From Amia ocellicauda (taxonomy: Eukaryota > Chordata > Actinopteri > Amiiformes > Amiidae), in contig NC_089858.1 in NCBI RefSeq assembly GCF_036373705.1, forward strand, positions 16,544,749-16,608,748: a stretch of 64,000 nt of DNA, in the 5' to 3' direction. The notes beneath the pieces were generated by a model. That model did no database searches. It was given only the letters and a program-made list of their open reading frames with translations, and was not told where the DNA came from. Shown here in pieces: positions 1 through 10,191 of this stretch (the stretch's first letter is position 1; the number at the start of each line of letters is the position of its first letter). Both the position numbers and the translations under genes were made by a program.

Positions 1-54
1 TCACGGCCCCCAGCAGCTCCGCGTTGTCCTCGGTCACCGTTTGCAGGCAGTGTG
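1..54 (-). CDS. HEATR3: HEATR3 coding exon 6 (partial, cut by window edge)
   Basis: After acceptor GTCCAG the frame reads [18 protein letters not shown], matching the family's [15 protein letters not shown]. The exon continues beyond position 1. Confidence 0.9.
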
Positions 55-1115
55 CTGGACACACAGGGGAGCAAACACAATCTTACACACAGCAGGCAGC
101 TAGTCACTCCTCTCCAGCTTCCCGCTGTGCAAAACTCAGATGGGAATACGGCCACTAACGCGGAGCGGTCCGATCCGTTTTAGGCCCAGTCTAGATGTAG
201 GCCTGTGTGTATGATCCAGCATCAGGCGGCTGGACATCCTTTGGCACCAGCAACACCCGTAAACAGCCCCCTCTTCCCCACATCCTGCCCCTTCTACGTC
301 CCCCTTTTCTCTCCGTATGAATGTAGTGCCCGTGTCTGGCGCAGCAGGGGAAGCCGAGCAGGAAGTGAAGACTCACCCGCAGACACGGCCAGCTCTGTGT
401 GTTGGGGGTGTCTCTGCAGACACAGCATCAGCAACTCCAGCAGCCCCTGCTTATTGAATACAGACAGTGCCAGGCTGCTGCTCTCACTGCGAGGGACAGA
501 GGAACACATACATAAGCATGTAAACAAGTCACAGACACAATGACAAACAAAGACACGCACAGACAGGTTAGAGAAGGAGGAAAAACAAAAATCAGAGCAC
601 AGTAATAACAACGGCCTTTCGCACCTGCAGTTACACCTACGAATCGAGATTTTGGCTCTTTGATTTGCATGATATAGTTTCCTCACGTTTCAGAATGGCC
701 TAGTTAGTTTATTGTTTATGCTGTGAGTACAGAACTGGTTCTTCTTCTATTCTTCAGAAAAATAAACTGAAACCTTGCTGTCAGTGACACACGGCTATGG
801 ATCAGAGAGTTCCACTCAGCCGCAGTGCATTCCGAGGAGAGGGTTCTACTTCTATTGAGGGCAGGGCGCCGAGGGCCGAAGTCTTCCTCACTCACCACAG
901 GTTCCACAGCAGGTTCACTGCCTCATTGGCAATGTCCTCCACACACTTCCTCTGGGTTTTATTAGACGTGGGTGAGGGAGTGGTGCTGGAGTCAAACGCG
1001 GTGCAGCACTGCAGGGGAAGGTCAGTCAGTGTGAATAAATATTCAGAGCGGAACCCCAAAAAAGAAAAATTACATCATCTATATCTCCCCTGGTCACACC
1101 ATCTCTGTGCTTCCT

Positions 1116-1159
<44 letters not shown>

Positions 1160-3131
1160 GAAACCCCTAGAGCTCCACATTTTCCCCCATCCTTTCTTCC
1201 AGTCTTCCCTCTACTCCTCTGTCCCAGCCCTCTATTCTCACTGCCTACTCCCCAGCTGCCCTGCTCCTTTCTGTCCCCCTCTCCCTGCGCAGTGACAGCT
1301 CCCTCACCTCTCGCAGCAGGGCGGTCAGGGGCGTCAGGATGTCTTGCTTCACCATGTCTTCACACACGTCGTACCCGCCACACGCACTCAGGTTTCTACA
1401 GCAACGAAACATGGCCGTCACAGCAAGAACAGGGGCATGGGGCACTCACATATATATGATTGATTGACTAAATTGTTAAAGTATCATTCAACGAGCTTTG
1501 TGATTATGTGTGAGTGAGTGAGTGTTTGTGAGCGTGTGTGCGTGTTGTGTGTGTGTGTGAGGTGCCTGACCTGAGCGCCCCGGTGGCAGTTTCCCTCACA
1601 GCCAGGCTGCGGTCCAGCAGCAGGGGGCCGAGGCAGCGCACAGCGTCGCGCTGCAGGAACGCCGGGATGGTCTGACTCTGCTGCACCATCCGAGAGATAC
1701 TGGCACAAGCGCACTCTCGCACATCAGGGCTGGGGCTCTGCAGCTGCAACAGCACGGCAACAAACAGTCACACACGGAGCACAACCATCACGCATTACAC
1801 TAACACAACACATCACAGCTCTGACACCCGTGACACACCGCACCAATGCAACACAGCCCTCCACTGGCTCCCGATACTGGCACTCATTCAGTTTAAGACA
1901 CTGACCCTAATCTACCGCTGTCTCGACCACACTGCAAAAAGTTACCTGCAGACCCTCATCTCCCCATACATCCCCTCCAGACCACTGCACTCTTCCGGTG
2001 CCAGAAGACTAACCCTACCTCCTCTCCACTCCCCTTCCTCCAGAGCCGCTCCTTCTCATCCCCTAAGTGGTGGAACGACCTGCCCACCGAAGTCAAAACA
2101 GCACAGTCCCTGACCTCCTTCTGGTGCTTACTCAAGACGCATCTTTTCAGACCCTACTTGTAATTTAGTCATTCATTCTCCTGTAAGATTGCACTTATAC
2201 AATGTTTTGACATACTCTTGCCTTTTCATTAATAGCACTTGTATTGTTTATTTTAATATCCCCTACGCTCCCTTTCCCTTAGCTCTTAACTTTGACTTAA
2301 CATCTTGTCTGCACTTATCAGCTTTTTCATTCTAGGATGCAAGACCTCATATATTGTTTACTGTATATCTCGTATACACCTGTGTAAACTGAATTTGTAA
2401 AATGTATTATGCCTGTATTATTGCACTTTGTACTGCGCTTACATTTTGTAAGTCGCCCTGGACAAGGGCACCTGCTAATAAATAAATAATACAACACTGG
2501 CACAGCACTGACACCTGTCACACCCTTAGCACCAACACAACAAAGAGACACACTCACAGTGCTGACAACTGTCACTGTGCTGCACACCACACAGTGAGGT
2601 TAGTGTTTACAGTGGAGGTAAGCGTGTGTTATGAGCTGGGCTGGGAAAAAACTAAATAGCTGCACTACACTGATTGGACTTCTGGATGCTGGCAGTTGCC
2701 AAGAGAAGTGTTCAATAACAACAGAAATAAGGCTTTCATTGGGTGGCATCCTACATAACATCTTGCCAAGTTCCTGAAGTAAGGCGCAACACCTAATGAT
2801 GTCAGTGCCAGGGCGATGCAGAGTGACAATGTCCACGACAGTCCGCCTCGGACCCGGTGTAACCCTGCACCTCTGCTGCACTGAGGCAGAGCCTTATACG
2901 GAAAGTGAAACACACAGGACCCGACTCGGTCCCTGTAATGTCCTCTACCCGGACAACACGCTTCACTCGGCCGGTAGTGTACAGGCCACCATCTCTTACC
3001 TTCTCCAGCAGCTCGCCGGCCGGAGAGTCCACTTCTCCGTCCTCGTCGGCCTCTCTCGGGGAGACAGGGACGGGGAGCCCGGTCGTACCGAAAGCCGGCC
3101 GCTTGAACTTCTTATTCTTGCTTTTTCCCAT
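1..3131 (-). CDS. HEATR3: HEATR3, HEAT repeat-containing protein 3 (5' part of gene, six coding exons, runs off left edge)
   Basis: The spliced exons encode about 223 N-terminal residues, starting [12 protein letters not shown] and continuing through [36 protein letters not shown] and [12 protein letters not shown]. These match the start of vertebrate HEATR3, whose full length is about 680 residues, so roughly the last two thirds lie left of the window. The basic start followed by an acidic linker and armadillo/HEAT helices is typical. HEATR3 is the animal counterpart of yeast Syo1, which binds ribosomal proteins uL18 (RPL5) and uL5 (RPL11) and carries them into the nucleus for 60S assembly; a role in NOD2 signalling is also reported. 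All six exon joins keep the frame and use GT-AG borders. Intron 1 holds an L2 LINE fragment. The order with CNEP1R1 and ZNF423 is the conserved vertebrate one, which supports the call. Confidence 0.93.
377..486 (-). CDS. HEATR3: HEATR3 coding exon 5
   Basis: It encodes [19 protein letters not shown] and then [14 protein letters not shown], another HEAT repeat matching the family's VSIFNKEGCLEIVLKYL. Acceptor CTCGCAG, donor GTGAGT at 376, phase 1 exit. Confidence 0.92.
896..1008 (-). CDS. HEATR3: HEATR3 coding exon 4
   Basis: It encodes a variable Ser/Thr-rich linker ([16 protein letters not shown]) and then [17 protein letters not shown], which aligns with the IANETVNVLWNIC helix of the mammalian protein. 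Acceptor CTGCAG, donor GTGAGT, phase 2 exit. Confidence 0.92.
1121..1157. repeat. (CT)n microsatellite in HEATR3 intron 3
   Basis: A run of about 18 CT units lies between exons 3 and 4. It is a simple repeat with no coding content. Confidence 0.95.
1308..1395 (-). CDS. HEATR3: HEATR3 coding exon 3
   Basis: The acceptor TGTAG is followed by sequence for [18 protein letters not shown], as in the family. It ends ALLRE in phase 0 with donor GTGAGG at 1307. Confidence 0.92.
1571..1743 (-). CDS. HEATR3: HEATR3 coding exon 2
   Basis: It begins [14 protein letters not shown] directly after a TTGCAG acceptor and continues the ELLEK of exon 1. It ends inside an arginine codon ([11 protein letters not shown]) with donor GTCAGG. 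This is the first HEAT repeat; the length of 173 bases leaves phase 2. Confidence 0.92.
1848..2491 (+). mobile_element. 5'-truncated L2-type LINE fragment, antisense inside HEATR3 intron 1
   Basis: The first part translates, in one damaged frame, to HWLPI, then [15 protein letters not shown], then [14 protein letters not shown] and LTLPPL. This is the C-terminal end typical of L2/CR1-clade reverse transcriptases. The coding part is followed by about 330 bases of 3' sequence ending in GTAAGTCGCCCTGGACAAGG and a short TAAATAAATAA repeat, the characteristic L2 tail. The 5' end is missing, as usual for this class. The flanks on both sides are similar to one another. Confidence 0.82.
3000..3131 (-). 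CDS. HEATR3: HEATR3 coding exon 1
   Basis: The ATG is at 3131-3129 and encodes [12 protein letters not shown], the conserved basic start. The exon encodes 44 whole codons ending GELLEK and then a donor GTAAGAG begins at 2999 (phase 0). Confidence 0.92.
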
Positions 3132-3545
3132 TGCCTGCTGGCCCCAAGATGGGATACGTGAATCTTAACTTTGTTAATACACACAGAGTCTCCGTCTCAC
3201 GCCGTGTCTCTGAGCCTGCGCCCGGCCATGTGCGCACACAGCGGCCGCCAGTCTGACGAGGCACGTACACGCTGACGCCGTCTGACGCTGACGCATTCTC
3301 GTAGCGCAGATTGCCGCAGTTCTACGCAGATCTGCAGGATTCCACCGATCCCATTGGCGGGGGAACGCAGATCTGCGCAAATCTGAGTTACAAGAACCCG
3401 ACCAGGACACAGAAGAGTGTGGGCTGTGTAGAGGCACCCAGAGGCAAAGCGTCCGGAGTATGATGTTCGTCGTGTATGAGAAGGAAGAGAAAAGAGGGCT
3501 CGTTTGCGTTTAAACCTCTTCATGCGATGCAGGGCAGCAGACAAC
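3132..3545 (-). promoter_or_regulatory. HEATR3: HEATR3 promoter region
   Basis: This GC-rich stretch upstream of the HEATR3 start contains an inverted CCAAT box (ATTGG at 3353-3357). It also holds four TGACG half-sites of CRE/ATF type at 3254, 3273, 3283 and 3289. The 12-base word ACGCAGATCTGC occurs twice (3324-3335 and 3365-3376), flanking the CCAAT box. There is no TATA box. The transcription start is not visible from sequence alone. Confidence 0.55.
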
Positions 3546-5208
3546 GGCGAAACTTCATTCTCGTGATATTAAATCATTAACTATGTTTTATGTTGTATGT
3601 AATATTATTGAAAACAGATGCGCAGAGTATCGTCCTGTTCATCAGCAGGAGGGTTCTGTGTGCATGCTAATATTCAGCTTCTGAAAACATTTTATTTTCT
3701 GCAGCAATTTGGTGCTCTGTCATATATTTTTTGGTTCTTAGAATATTGTATTTCATTCTTGTCCTTATGGTATTTTACTCTTATTTATGGATTGATCTAT
3801 TGTAGTTCATTTCTTGTATCCTTTGTGTATTGCTAAATAAAAGTGATTAAGTATGCAATACGTACAAGTGAACTAAAGTGTTCTTCTATTGCACTCACCT
3901 GGACGTCTTTTTCCCACGGGGTGCAAAGATGCACATGCATTTATACGTATACATTTATAGCTCTGTAAATGCATAATTGAAACATCATTTTTACAATTGT
4001 AGAAAACATAGTTGCGACATCATAGTGTAGCACACCTCAGCACACTATTTTACAATAGTATATTACAGTGCAATACAGTGTATTGCAGTGCAGTGTATCA
4101 CAGTGCAAGTTTATCATAATACAATAAATTAGGGCAACAGACTGGGCAGTAACCAATTCTATATGGATAGAATAATGTAATGAAATATAACAATTGGCCA
4201 AAACTTACAACTGACTATGCAACAGCATGGGTGCATTTGGCTCCCCTATAACAGGATCGACAGGGCTGAGAAAACCACACCAACTTCATATACAGCAAAC
4301 TGAACTGTACTCTGCCAGGTATCTAATGCGATTTAATGCTTAACAAAAAATATTTGCATACACTCACAAGTGATTACTGTTGACTGATTACATTCACAAA
4401 AGCAATTATTTAATCTGTCACTTCCATCAAAGTATGTCTGTGGTGGTACTGCTAATATTTGTAGGCCTAATTCCCCTACCTGTAGCACAAGTATCTCACC
4501 CTCCAGTTGTGTCTCATCTATATCTATATGCATGGGGGAAAGTTTCCTGCAAACTCTAGAGATTTTGTAATGCAGTGCTTCCAGTCTCATATATCCCAAA
4601 ATATACAATAAATTAAATATTAGAAAGGAAGTCTTAGGAAGGCTTGTTTTGTTGGTGAAAATATAGTTTAAATGTGAATGTAGCAGTATAGGGGGTTAAG
4701 CAGCAGTCACAACACACATTATACAAAACAACACCTTTTAAAATTAATACCGCATTTATTGCAAGAGATTTGGGAAACAAAATAAATGAATTGAGATTAA
4801 AAAAAAAAACATCTGCTAAGATTGCACTGTCCAAAATCAAAATGTTTAGTTATTTGCCAGAGTACATACCACTGTAGAAGTACCAAAACAATGAAAAACA
4901 AACATATGACAGAGTTCTTCTAATCTTAAGAATGATGAAATTCTGATATGCAACTAAGATATGAGAATCTGAAATATGACATTCAAGAAGATAAACAAAA
5001 ATGAACTCATTTCCAGATCACTTTACAAGGTCTGTTTAAATTTCACCTTCAACAAACAGCTTTGACTGATCATCGGGCAGCAATGCTTGGGTATGCGTCA
5101 CCCTGACAGAGAGTACATATCATCAGCACTGTTTGAATTAATTTAATCAAAATTTAAAATATTAACCCACATATAATTTCTTACAGTGCAGAAATACCAT
5201 GAAGTCAG
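3546..5208. other. AT-rich intergenic stretch between HEATR3 promoter and CNEP1R1 3' end
   Basis: No recognisable gene is present. The longest reading frame (4333-4608, minus) uses AT-rich codons and matches no family I know. The distal part may be included in a long CNEP1R1 3' UTR. Confidence 0.5.
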
Positions 5209-5242
5209 TTTTTTTTTTTTTTTTAAAGGATCTCATACTGAT

Positions 5243-5248
5243 TTTATT
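5243..5248 (-). other. CNEP1R1: Candidate poly(A) signal for CNEP1R1
   Basis: TTTATT on the plus strand reads AATAAA on the minus strand, about 1.18 kb after the CNEP1R1 stop. Other AATAAA words occur farther on (near 4755), so the site actually used is uncertain. Confidence 0.3.
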
Positions 5249-5549
5249 CCTTTACTTAAATATTAATAAACAAATACAATAATAATAAAATGGCATACAG
5301 GCTTCACAGAAATGCCATAGTTCAAATTACCAATAGTGTCCTCAGTGTCAAAACAGTGCTCGATTATTTAACTAATCAACAACAAGCCCCTTTTAAACAC
5401 TGACTTTTAAGCCTGTCGGGCTGCTATGAGAACACGCAGAAAGGTCACTGTGACCGTAAGACTCAGCTGGCACACGGCAACATGTGTCATGTGGTCACAG
5501 ACACAAACAGAATCTAGATCTCATCACTGGGTTCAAAGACATTTCCGTA

Positions 5550-5550
5550 C

Positions 5551-5581
<31 letters not shown>

Positions 5582-5586
5582 GCACA

Positions 5587-5621
<35 letters not shown>
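5550..5621. repeat. (CA)n microsatellite
   Basis: Two CA runs are separated by a short CG/CA-mixed section. They lie in the presumed 3' UTR of CNEP1R1. Confidence 0.95.
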
Positions 5622-5624
<3 letters not shown>

Positions 5625-5719
5625 CAAAATTAAAATATACAGGTGAAAAAGGATGACATTCACAACCAAATGAGACAGTGGCTGTGGCAGGAAAATAGCA
5701 AGCATTTGCAAAGTCTGCA

Positions 5720-5722
<3 letters not shown>

Positions 5723-5752
<30 letters not shown>
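5723..5752. repeat. (TA)n microsatellite
   Basis: A run of about 15 TA units lies close to the CA repeat, in the presumed CNEP1R1 3' UTR. Confidence 0.93.
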
Positions 5753-5757
<5 letters not shown>

Positions 5758-6426
5758 TTATAGAAGAAAAAATACAAAAAAATATTCTATAGTTTTAAAG
5801 AGGAGTTCTCTGCAGACCGGCTCTTGTGAATGATGTCCAGGGAAACACCTTCAGTTTAGGGCTGTAATGGGCCCGACTGGTGGTGAATCTGACAGCACAG
5901 GAGAGGAAGCCAACCGTAGCAATGAGATATAAAACACACATCATGATATTTCCCTTTGAACTGGTTTAAAAGCTAAAAATCGTACACACGCCCCCCCGCA
6001 CCGCGACGCAGCGGTGCCCCGGGTGATTTACAGTCACCGGAGAGACAAGGTCAACCCAGTATGAGAGACCGGGACCAGGGCTGCTTGGTCATACGGGTGC
6101 GTGAGTGTGACGCGTTTCACACACAGACGACAGCTTTTAAAGTGACACAGCCACACCGAAGCACGATGCGCACAGACATCGCTCCACGTGATCTTGTGAT
6201 CCTCATGCTTAAAGAAACTGTACAAATCATTATTTACTAGCAACAGTTTTTGTTGTTGTAGTTGTTTTGTTTTTATGCATCCCTTCTTCCCCCCTCTTCC
6301 GTTACTCCCTTTGGAAATGACTTTCGAGGGTTTTCCGTCTGTGCACAGTTCATTAGGTAGAGACGGATCGTTCCTATGCAAAGCCATTTCACAGTGTGGG
6401 TCGGCATCCGCAGGAAAGGAAATGCG

Positions 6427-6468
6427 CTACTGGACGTGTGGCCGTGGCTTCAGAATGAGTTTCCCCGT
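6427..6468 (-). CDS. CNEP1R1: CNEP1R1 coding exon 6 with stop
   Basis: After acceptor TTTCAG it encodes [13 protein letters not shown] and then TAG at 6429-6427. The 13 residues match the family's C-terminus. Confidence 0.95.
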   Translation of the reverse strand, partial: TGKLILKPRPHVQ

Positions 6469-8374
6469 CTGAAAAGACATTCAAGATTATGTTAGAGAGT
6501 CAAGTCCTTCCACTCACTTTCTCAAAGTCCTAGGAAATGCCCACTTACATCATCGCAGGACATGTTGTACTCAGCTAGAACAGTCCGGCACCGCGCTGCA
6601 ATTCTGGAACACTGGGTTAAAGAATCATCAACGGCAAAACGACGTCTAGAAACACCACAATTCCGTATAAAAGCCGCTAACGAAGGTGAAGATCTCAGAT
6701 TGCTTCCAATGTTCATAGCAACATGCACAGCTCCATGTACTTCATCTACTAGCTCCATTAAAGAGCGCTGAAGCGCGTCACGTGCCGGGAACAGCTCATG
6801 ATGAATGCACTTCATGGCTGCAGAGTGACTGCCTTCCAGACACAAAGGATACATCGATGGGGCCACCACTCTCTTGTGTATTCCAGCGAAGAACAGACCT
6901 ATCAGCGTTATACAACTGATGGTGAAAAAAGGGTGATTCCAAAGAGATGTGAAGAAGGACACCTGCAGAACAACGTGGAGAGAGAGTCAGGGATTTCAAA
7001 GGCCTCCGGTCTGTCCTCTCACCTCTATCGGACATTAAGGTAATTCATCGCACACTTGCCTTCTGTGTTTCCGGGTCTATGAGCCAGTTCCAAGCCCCAG
7101 TCGCCGTACAGACAGACACCACAATGAGAATCACTGTCAGGAGGAAACAGAGGGAGGGAAGCCACGATCAGTAACAAAATATCTGCTGAATGACTTAATA
7201 TTAATATGAACGTAATTGCCGATATTTACACCTGAGACTCATGGCTATAGAGATGGTTTAGCGATTTCCAGACCCTGCTTAGTTACTGTGAACCATAAAT
7301 ACTCACTGCGCCACCTCCCTGTAGCAGGTTGCAAACAGGACACGTACTCCGTCAGTCTTCTTTCAAAGGCCTTGAGATCTGCACGGAAACACGTCAAAGC
7401 TGTCAGAAACATTCACCCACCCCTAACACTGTCCAGGGTGTGCTGTACGACTACACCCCTAACACCGTGACTGCATTCCACCCTCCCCTCTGGGTGTCAG
7501 TCTTCGGAGGTCAGCTCGAATATTGCACCCCAGACCCGGGTGCAACCCTGGCATGTGCAGACTGTGAAGAACAAGTATGGGGGGGCTAAAAATAGGTGCC
7601 TTTGCCTCCCCTGCTGCTGCTGCCGAGGGCACAAAGAGCCCCAGAGGGAGTGTGAGTGGGGGGTCTGCTGGAAGCTGCCGGTCACGCTCTGCTCCCCCCC
7701 ACGACCACAGCACAGCAGCAACCTGACAAACTTGGTGGGGGTGGGAATCACACAGTCTACAGCCTGACAGGAGCAGTGAGACAGTGTTGCACAGGGGGGA
7801 AATGCCATCTACACTCACATCCTCCCGCACACGTTCATTTCCTATTGTAAGCCCTGCCAGCACTGGCAAGGAAAGGGTTATTATTGGAGCGTCCACAACA
7901 CAAAACACGTGCAAATTTCACAAGTCAAGAAGTCTGAGTAAAGCCCGCTTTTCACACCTGTGAAATATGTCTACAGTTTAATTTTGCACACATAAAATGT
8001 AGGCTACACCGACATTGACTTAAATCCACGTAAGCTCAAGTTATTGCACAATACAGATCGTATGTAAATCTGCACGAACCAATGTGAGCAGTACTTTCAC
8101 TGTAATTTGGCAACACCAATACACGTAAAAACAATCTAGAAACAGTGAGGGTACAACATACATCGATTTTAGTTGAACTCCTATACAGTAAGTTACTGAA
8201 TAACACCGGGATGATGCAGCCAGCTGTGCACAGCACCTCGCCGCTGCCCGAGCCCAGCACACACACTGATGCTTCATTACCACAGACACCGAGAGGGAAA
8301 CGACTCAAATGTGAAATTAGAAAGTAAATTCGCTTGCCGTGGTGACTACCTTCGGCCTGCTCCAGAGAATTCAT
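6427..8374 (-). CDS. CNEP1R1: CNEP1R1 (TMEM188), nuclear envelope phosphatase regulatory subunit 1, complete
   Basis: Six exons join without a frame break into 125 residues, the same length as the human protein. It runs [31 protein letters not shown], two membrane segments ([18 protein letters not shown] at about residues 33-50 and [17 protein letters not shown] at about 68-84), [20 protein letters not shown], and the end [12 protein letters not shown]. The protein sits in the nuclear envelope/ER. It stabilises and activates the phosphatase CTDNEP1, which dephosphorylates lipin and so limits membrane lipid synthesis. Near identity with mammals reflects strong constraint. The gene is divergent from the NCOA5-like gene and shares its promoter region. 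Two intron oddities are noted: a GC donor after exon 3, and an open, frame-preserving 249-base intron between exons 4 and 5. Confidence 0.97.
6549..6603 (-). CDS. CNEP1R1: CNEP1R1 coding exon 5
   Basis: Acceptor TTCCAG, then [18 protein letters not shown] with donor GTAAGT at 6548, phase 0. It matches the conserved tail of the family. Confidence 0.95.
6853..6962 (-). CDS. CNEP1R1: CNEP1R1 coding exon 4
   Basis: After acceptor CTGCAG it encodes [13 protein letters not shown] and the second membrane segment, through [10 protein letters not shown]. It ends AT|GTATCC in phase 2, splitting an Ile codon. Confidence 0.95.
7060..7133 (-). CDS. CNEP1R1: CNEP1R1 coding exon 3 (ends at a GC donor)
   Basis: It encodes the first membrane segment and [10 protein letters not shown]. 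The exon ends CAGAAG and the intron begins GCAAGT, the standard form of a GC-AG intron. No nearby GT keeps the conserved K-V-S-F join. Confidence 0.93.
7307..7378 (-). CDS. CNEP1R1: CNEP1R1 coding exon 2
   Basis: After acceptor GTGCAG it encodes [20 protein letters not shown] and RWR, the cytosolic N-terminal helix. Donor GTGAGT, exit in phase 1 within a Met codon. Confidence 0.95.
7379..8349 (-). other. CNEP1R1: CNEP1R1 intron 1
   Basis: This is a 971-base intron with GTAGTC donor and GTGCAG acceptor. I see no repeat family, RNA gene or coding match in it; the overlapping reading frames look like chance. Confidence 0.75.
8350..8374 (-). CDS. CNEP1R1: CNEP1R1 coding exon 1
   Basis: It encodes MNSLEQAE plus the first base of an Asp codon, followed by donor GTAGTC. 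The very short first coding exon fits the family. Confidence 0.95.
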
Positions 8375-9337
8375 CGCTCACACTCGCCAAATTGTGTCTC
8401 CGGCTCACCTCGGGCCCAGGCACTCACACGAAACCTCCACGCTGATTGGCCAACAGCACAACCGTCGCCCCTGCACTCCGTATAAGCCTCGATGTGATTG
8501 GCCGAATAGTTAAATGTCAGCCTGTGTTTTCATTTGAGGAAGAGCGGCAGAAGGACAGATCCCCGACCAATGGGAATTGAGAGAGACAACGCGCGGCCAT
8601 CTTGAGTGATAATAAGCACGAAGAGTAGTGTATACAACGAATTAAATATACATTAAACATAAAAACTACAACATACGTGTTTTATAATATACTTAAATAT
8701 GTATAATAGAAGTATACACACAGTAGTCGCCATACATTTATTCTTGTGGATTCAATAGATAACATAATAGCTGGAGATCCTACGTCTGAATGTGACAGTA
8801 CATTCTGCATGATCTATTCCTGGATAGGAGTTAAAATATTTGCGATTGTACAATTTGCAGCATGCCTCTGTAGTTTACAGAAAACGCTATTGTTATTTAA
8901 TAATTAGAATACGCCCTTATTCTGGGTAATTTAGTTTCACAAGAAAAAAACAATAAAAAGTGTAGTTATCAGTACTAAATCGATTAAGCATACATACTAG
9001 TATAAACGCACTGATCTAACAAACAAAACAAAGCGCTGAGTGTTACTGCTCTCCTGTTTGTCACAGTTTATTCTCACCCAGCATGGCGGACTGCAATCTC
9101 GCCCGGCAGCACCGTAAACATGAGCAGGCCCTCAATCCATCTGTCTGTCTGCGGGTAAAGAGAGCCCCCTATCGGCCACGGCTGGTCTATTATATAATGT
9201 TTATACTGCCCCTCTATGCACAACGCATGAAGAGCAGATCGATACCAACATAAGCTATTGTTTTAACAGCATGGTTGCAGTATTTTACAGAGGCCCTTTT
9301 CTGAAATATCATCACTTCACACTGGAGGTGCTGGTTT
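8375..9337. promoter_or_regulatory. Divergent promoter region between CNEP1R1 and the NCOA5-like gene
   Basis: CNEP1R1 starts leftward at 8374 and the NCOA5-like gene rightward. The CNEP1R1 side has inverted CCAAT boxes (ATTGG at 8445-8449 and 8497-8501), a direct CCAAT at 8567-8571, and GCGGCCATCTTGA at 8593-8605. The last reads on the minus strand as a YY1-type element, common near TATA-less starts. The middle (8640-9060) is AT-rich. A second YY1-like word, CATGGCGGAC, lies near 9082. The start sites themselves are inferred, not seen. Confidence 0.6.
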
Positions 9338-9494
9338 ATGGCGACGCCGCTGCCTGCGCGGCGCAGGGCCTCTGGCTCCTCCAGGGGGCGCTCTGATAAA
9401 CGACGGCCTGAACAAAAGCCTTCCTCCGCAATTGTGTCTGGCGGTTCAGGAGCTGCTCTCGGTTTGTGTTATGCTATTACCGTAATCGGCTCTG
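9338..9494 (+). other. Probable 5' UTR exon of the NCOA5-like gene (with upstream ATG)
   Basis: A consensus donor TCTG|GTAAGT follows 9494, and the matching acceptor AATGGCAG ends at 10123, nine bases before the main start codon. The exon's 5' limit is unknown; 9338 is an ATG within it. It contains a strong CTCF-like match at 9378-9394. Confidence 0.5.
9378..9394 (+). promoter_or_regulatory. CTCF-like motif
   Basis: CCTCCAGGGGGCGCTCT matches the vertebrate CTCF core (CCACCAGGGGGCGCT) closely, in plus orientation, in the promoter/5' UTR of the NCOA5-like gene. Confidence 0.55.
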
Positions 9495-10123
9495 GTAAGT
9501 GGTGTTGTTTATACATTTTCTTTTTAGTAAGTAACCCTTTTTCATTTCGTTAAAGCAATAACAAAACCACACGCATGTATGTAAACTCGGTATGAGAGTC
9601 ATTAAATAAAATAGCGCCCGGCGGTAAACAGGAGGTGCAGGGAGGCCTCTACGGGAGCTGGTGTTGCTGGCTTGTTTTAGAAACTAAATACAGCTAACCA
9701 AAGTGTTTGAGGACCTTTTAAACTTATATATTGAAAGCCTGAACAAATGTTTGGTTTTCTGGAGGCAAGTCCGGTGCGGTATTATTGTGTAGTGCTGATC
9801 CAGGTGGGCAGGCTTCCCTTAATGTTGCAGCAAAGTTACTTATGCACAATTATAAATCTGTGCGTCCACGGTTGTGCACGGACGGACATTACATGCTACA
9901 CATATCCACACTATATATGCACATTATATCTGCAACGCAATGTTTAAGTCTGACGCTCAGATGAACGCATTGTATGTTAGGATGCTCCGCTGTGAAGTTC
10001 AGTTGTGTAGCCGAGGTTTATGTGTGCTTTGTAATACAGTGTCCTACACAGCCAGGATAAGCTCAACCCGTCCTGCATCGGCTGCTCTTAGCGGGTTTGT
10101 TTCTCTCTGGTTTTGAATGGCAG
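9495..10123 (+). other. Intron in the 5' UTR of the NCOA5-like gene
   Basis: A 629-base stretch runs between a GTAAGT donor and a CAG acceptor. Nothing else is recognised in it. Confidence 0.5.
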
Positions 10124-10132
10124 GTCTCCACC

Positions 10133-10191
10133 ATGTCTTCGTGGGTGAAGGTTACCCGAGGACGCATGCCCAAAACATTAGCGAACGGGGG
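10133..10191 (+). CDS. NCOA5-like coding exon 1
   Basis: It encodes MSSWVKVTRGRMPKTLANG and ends within a Gly codon in a run of six G before TAAGG (donor GTAAGG). The start has a Kozak-like CCACC. Confidence 0.75.

Noticed and set aside
4333..4608. 91-codon minus-strand frame between HEATR3 and CNEP1R1
   Set aside because: It looks mildly protein-like, but codons are AT-rich like the surrounding noncoding DNA and no family was recognised.
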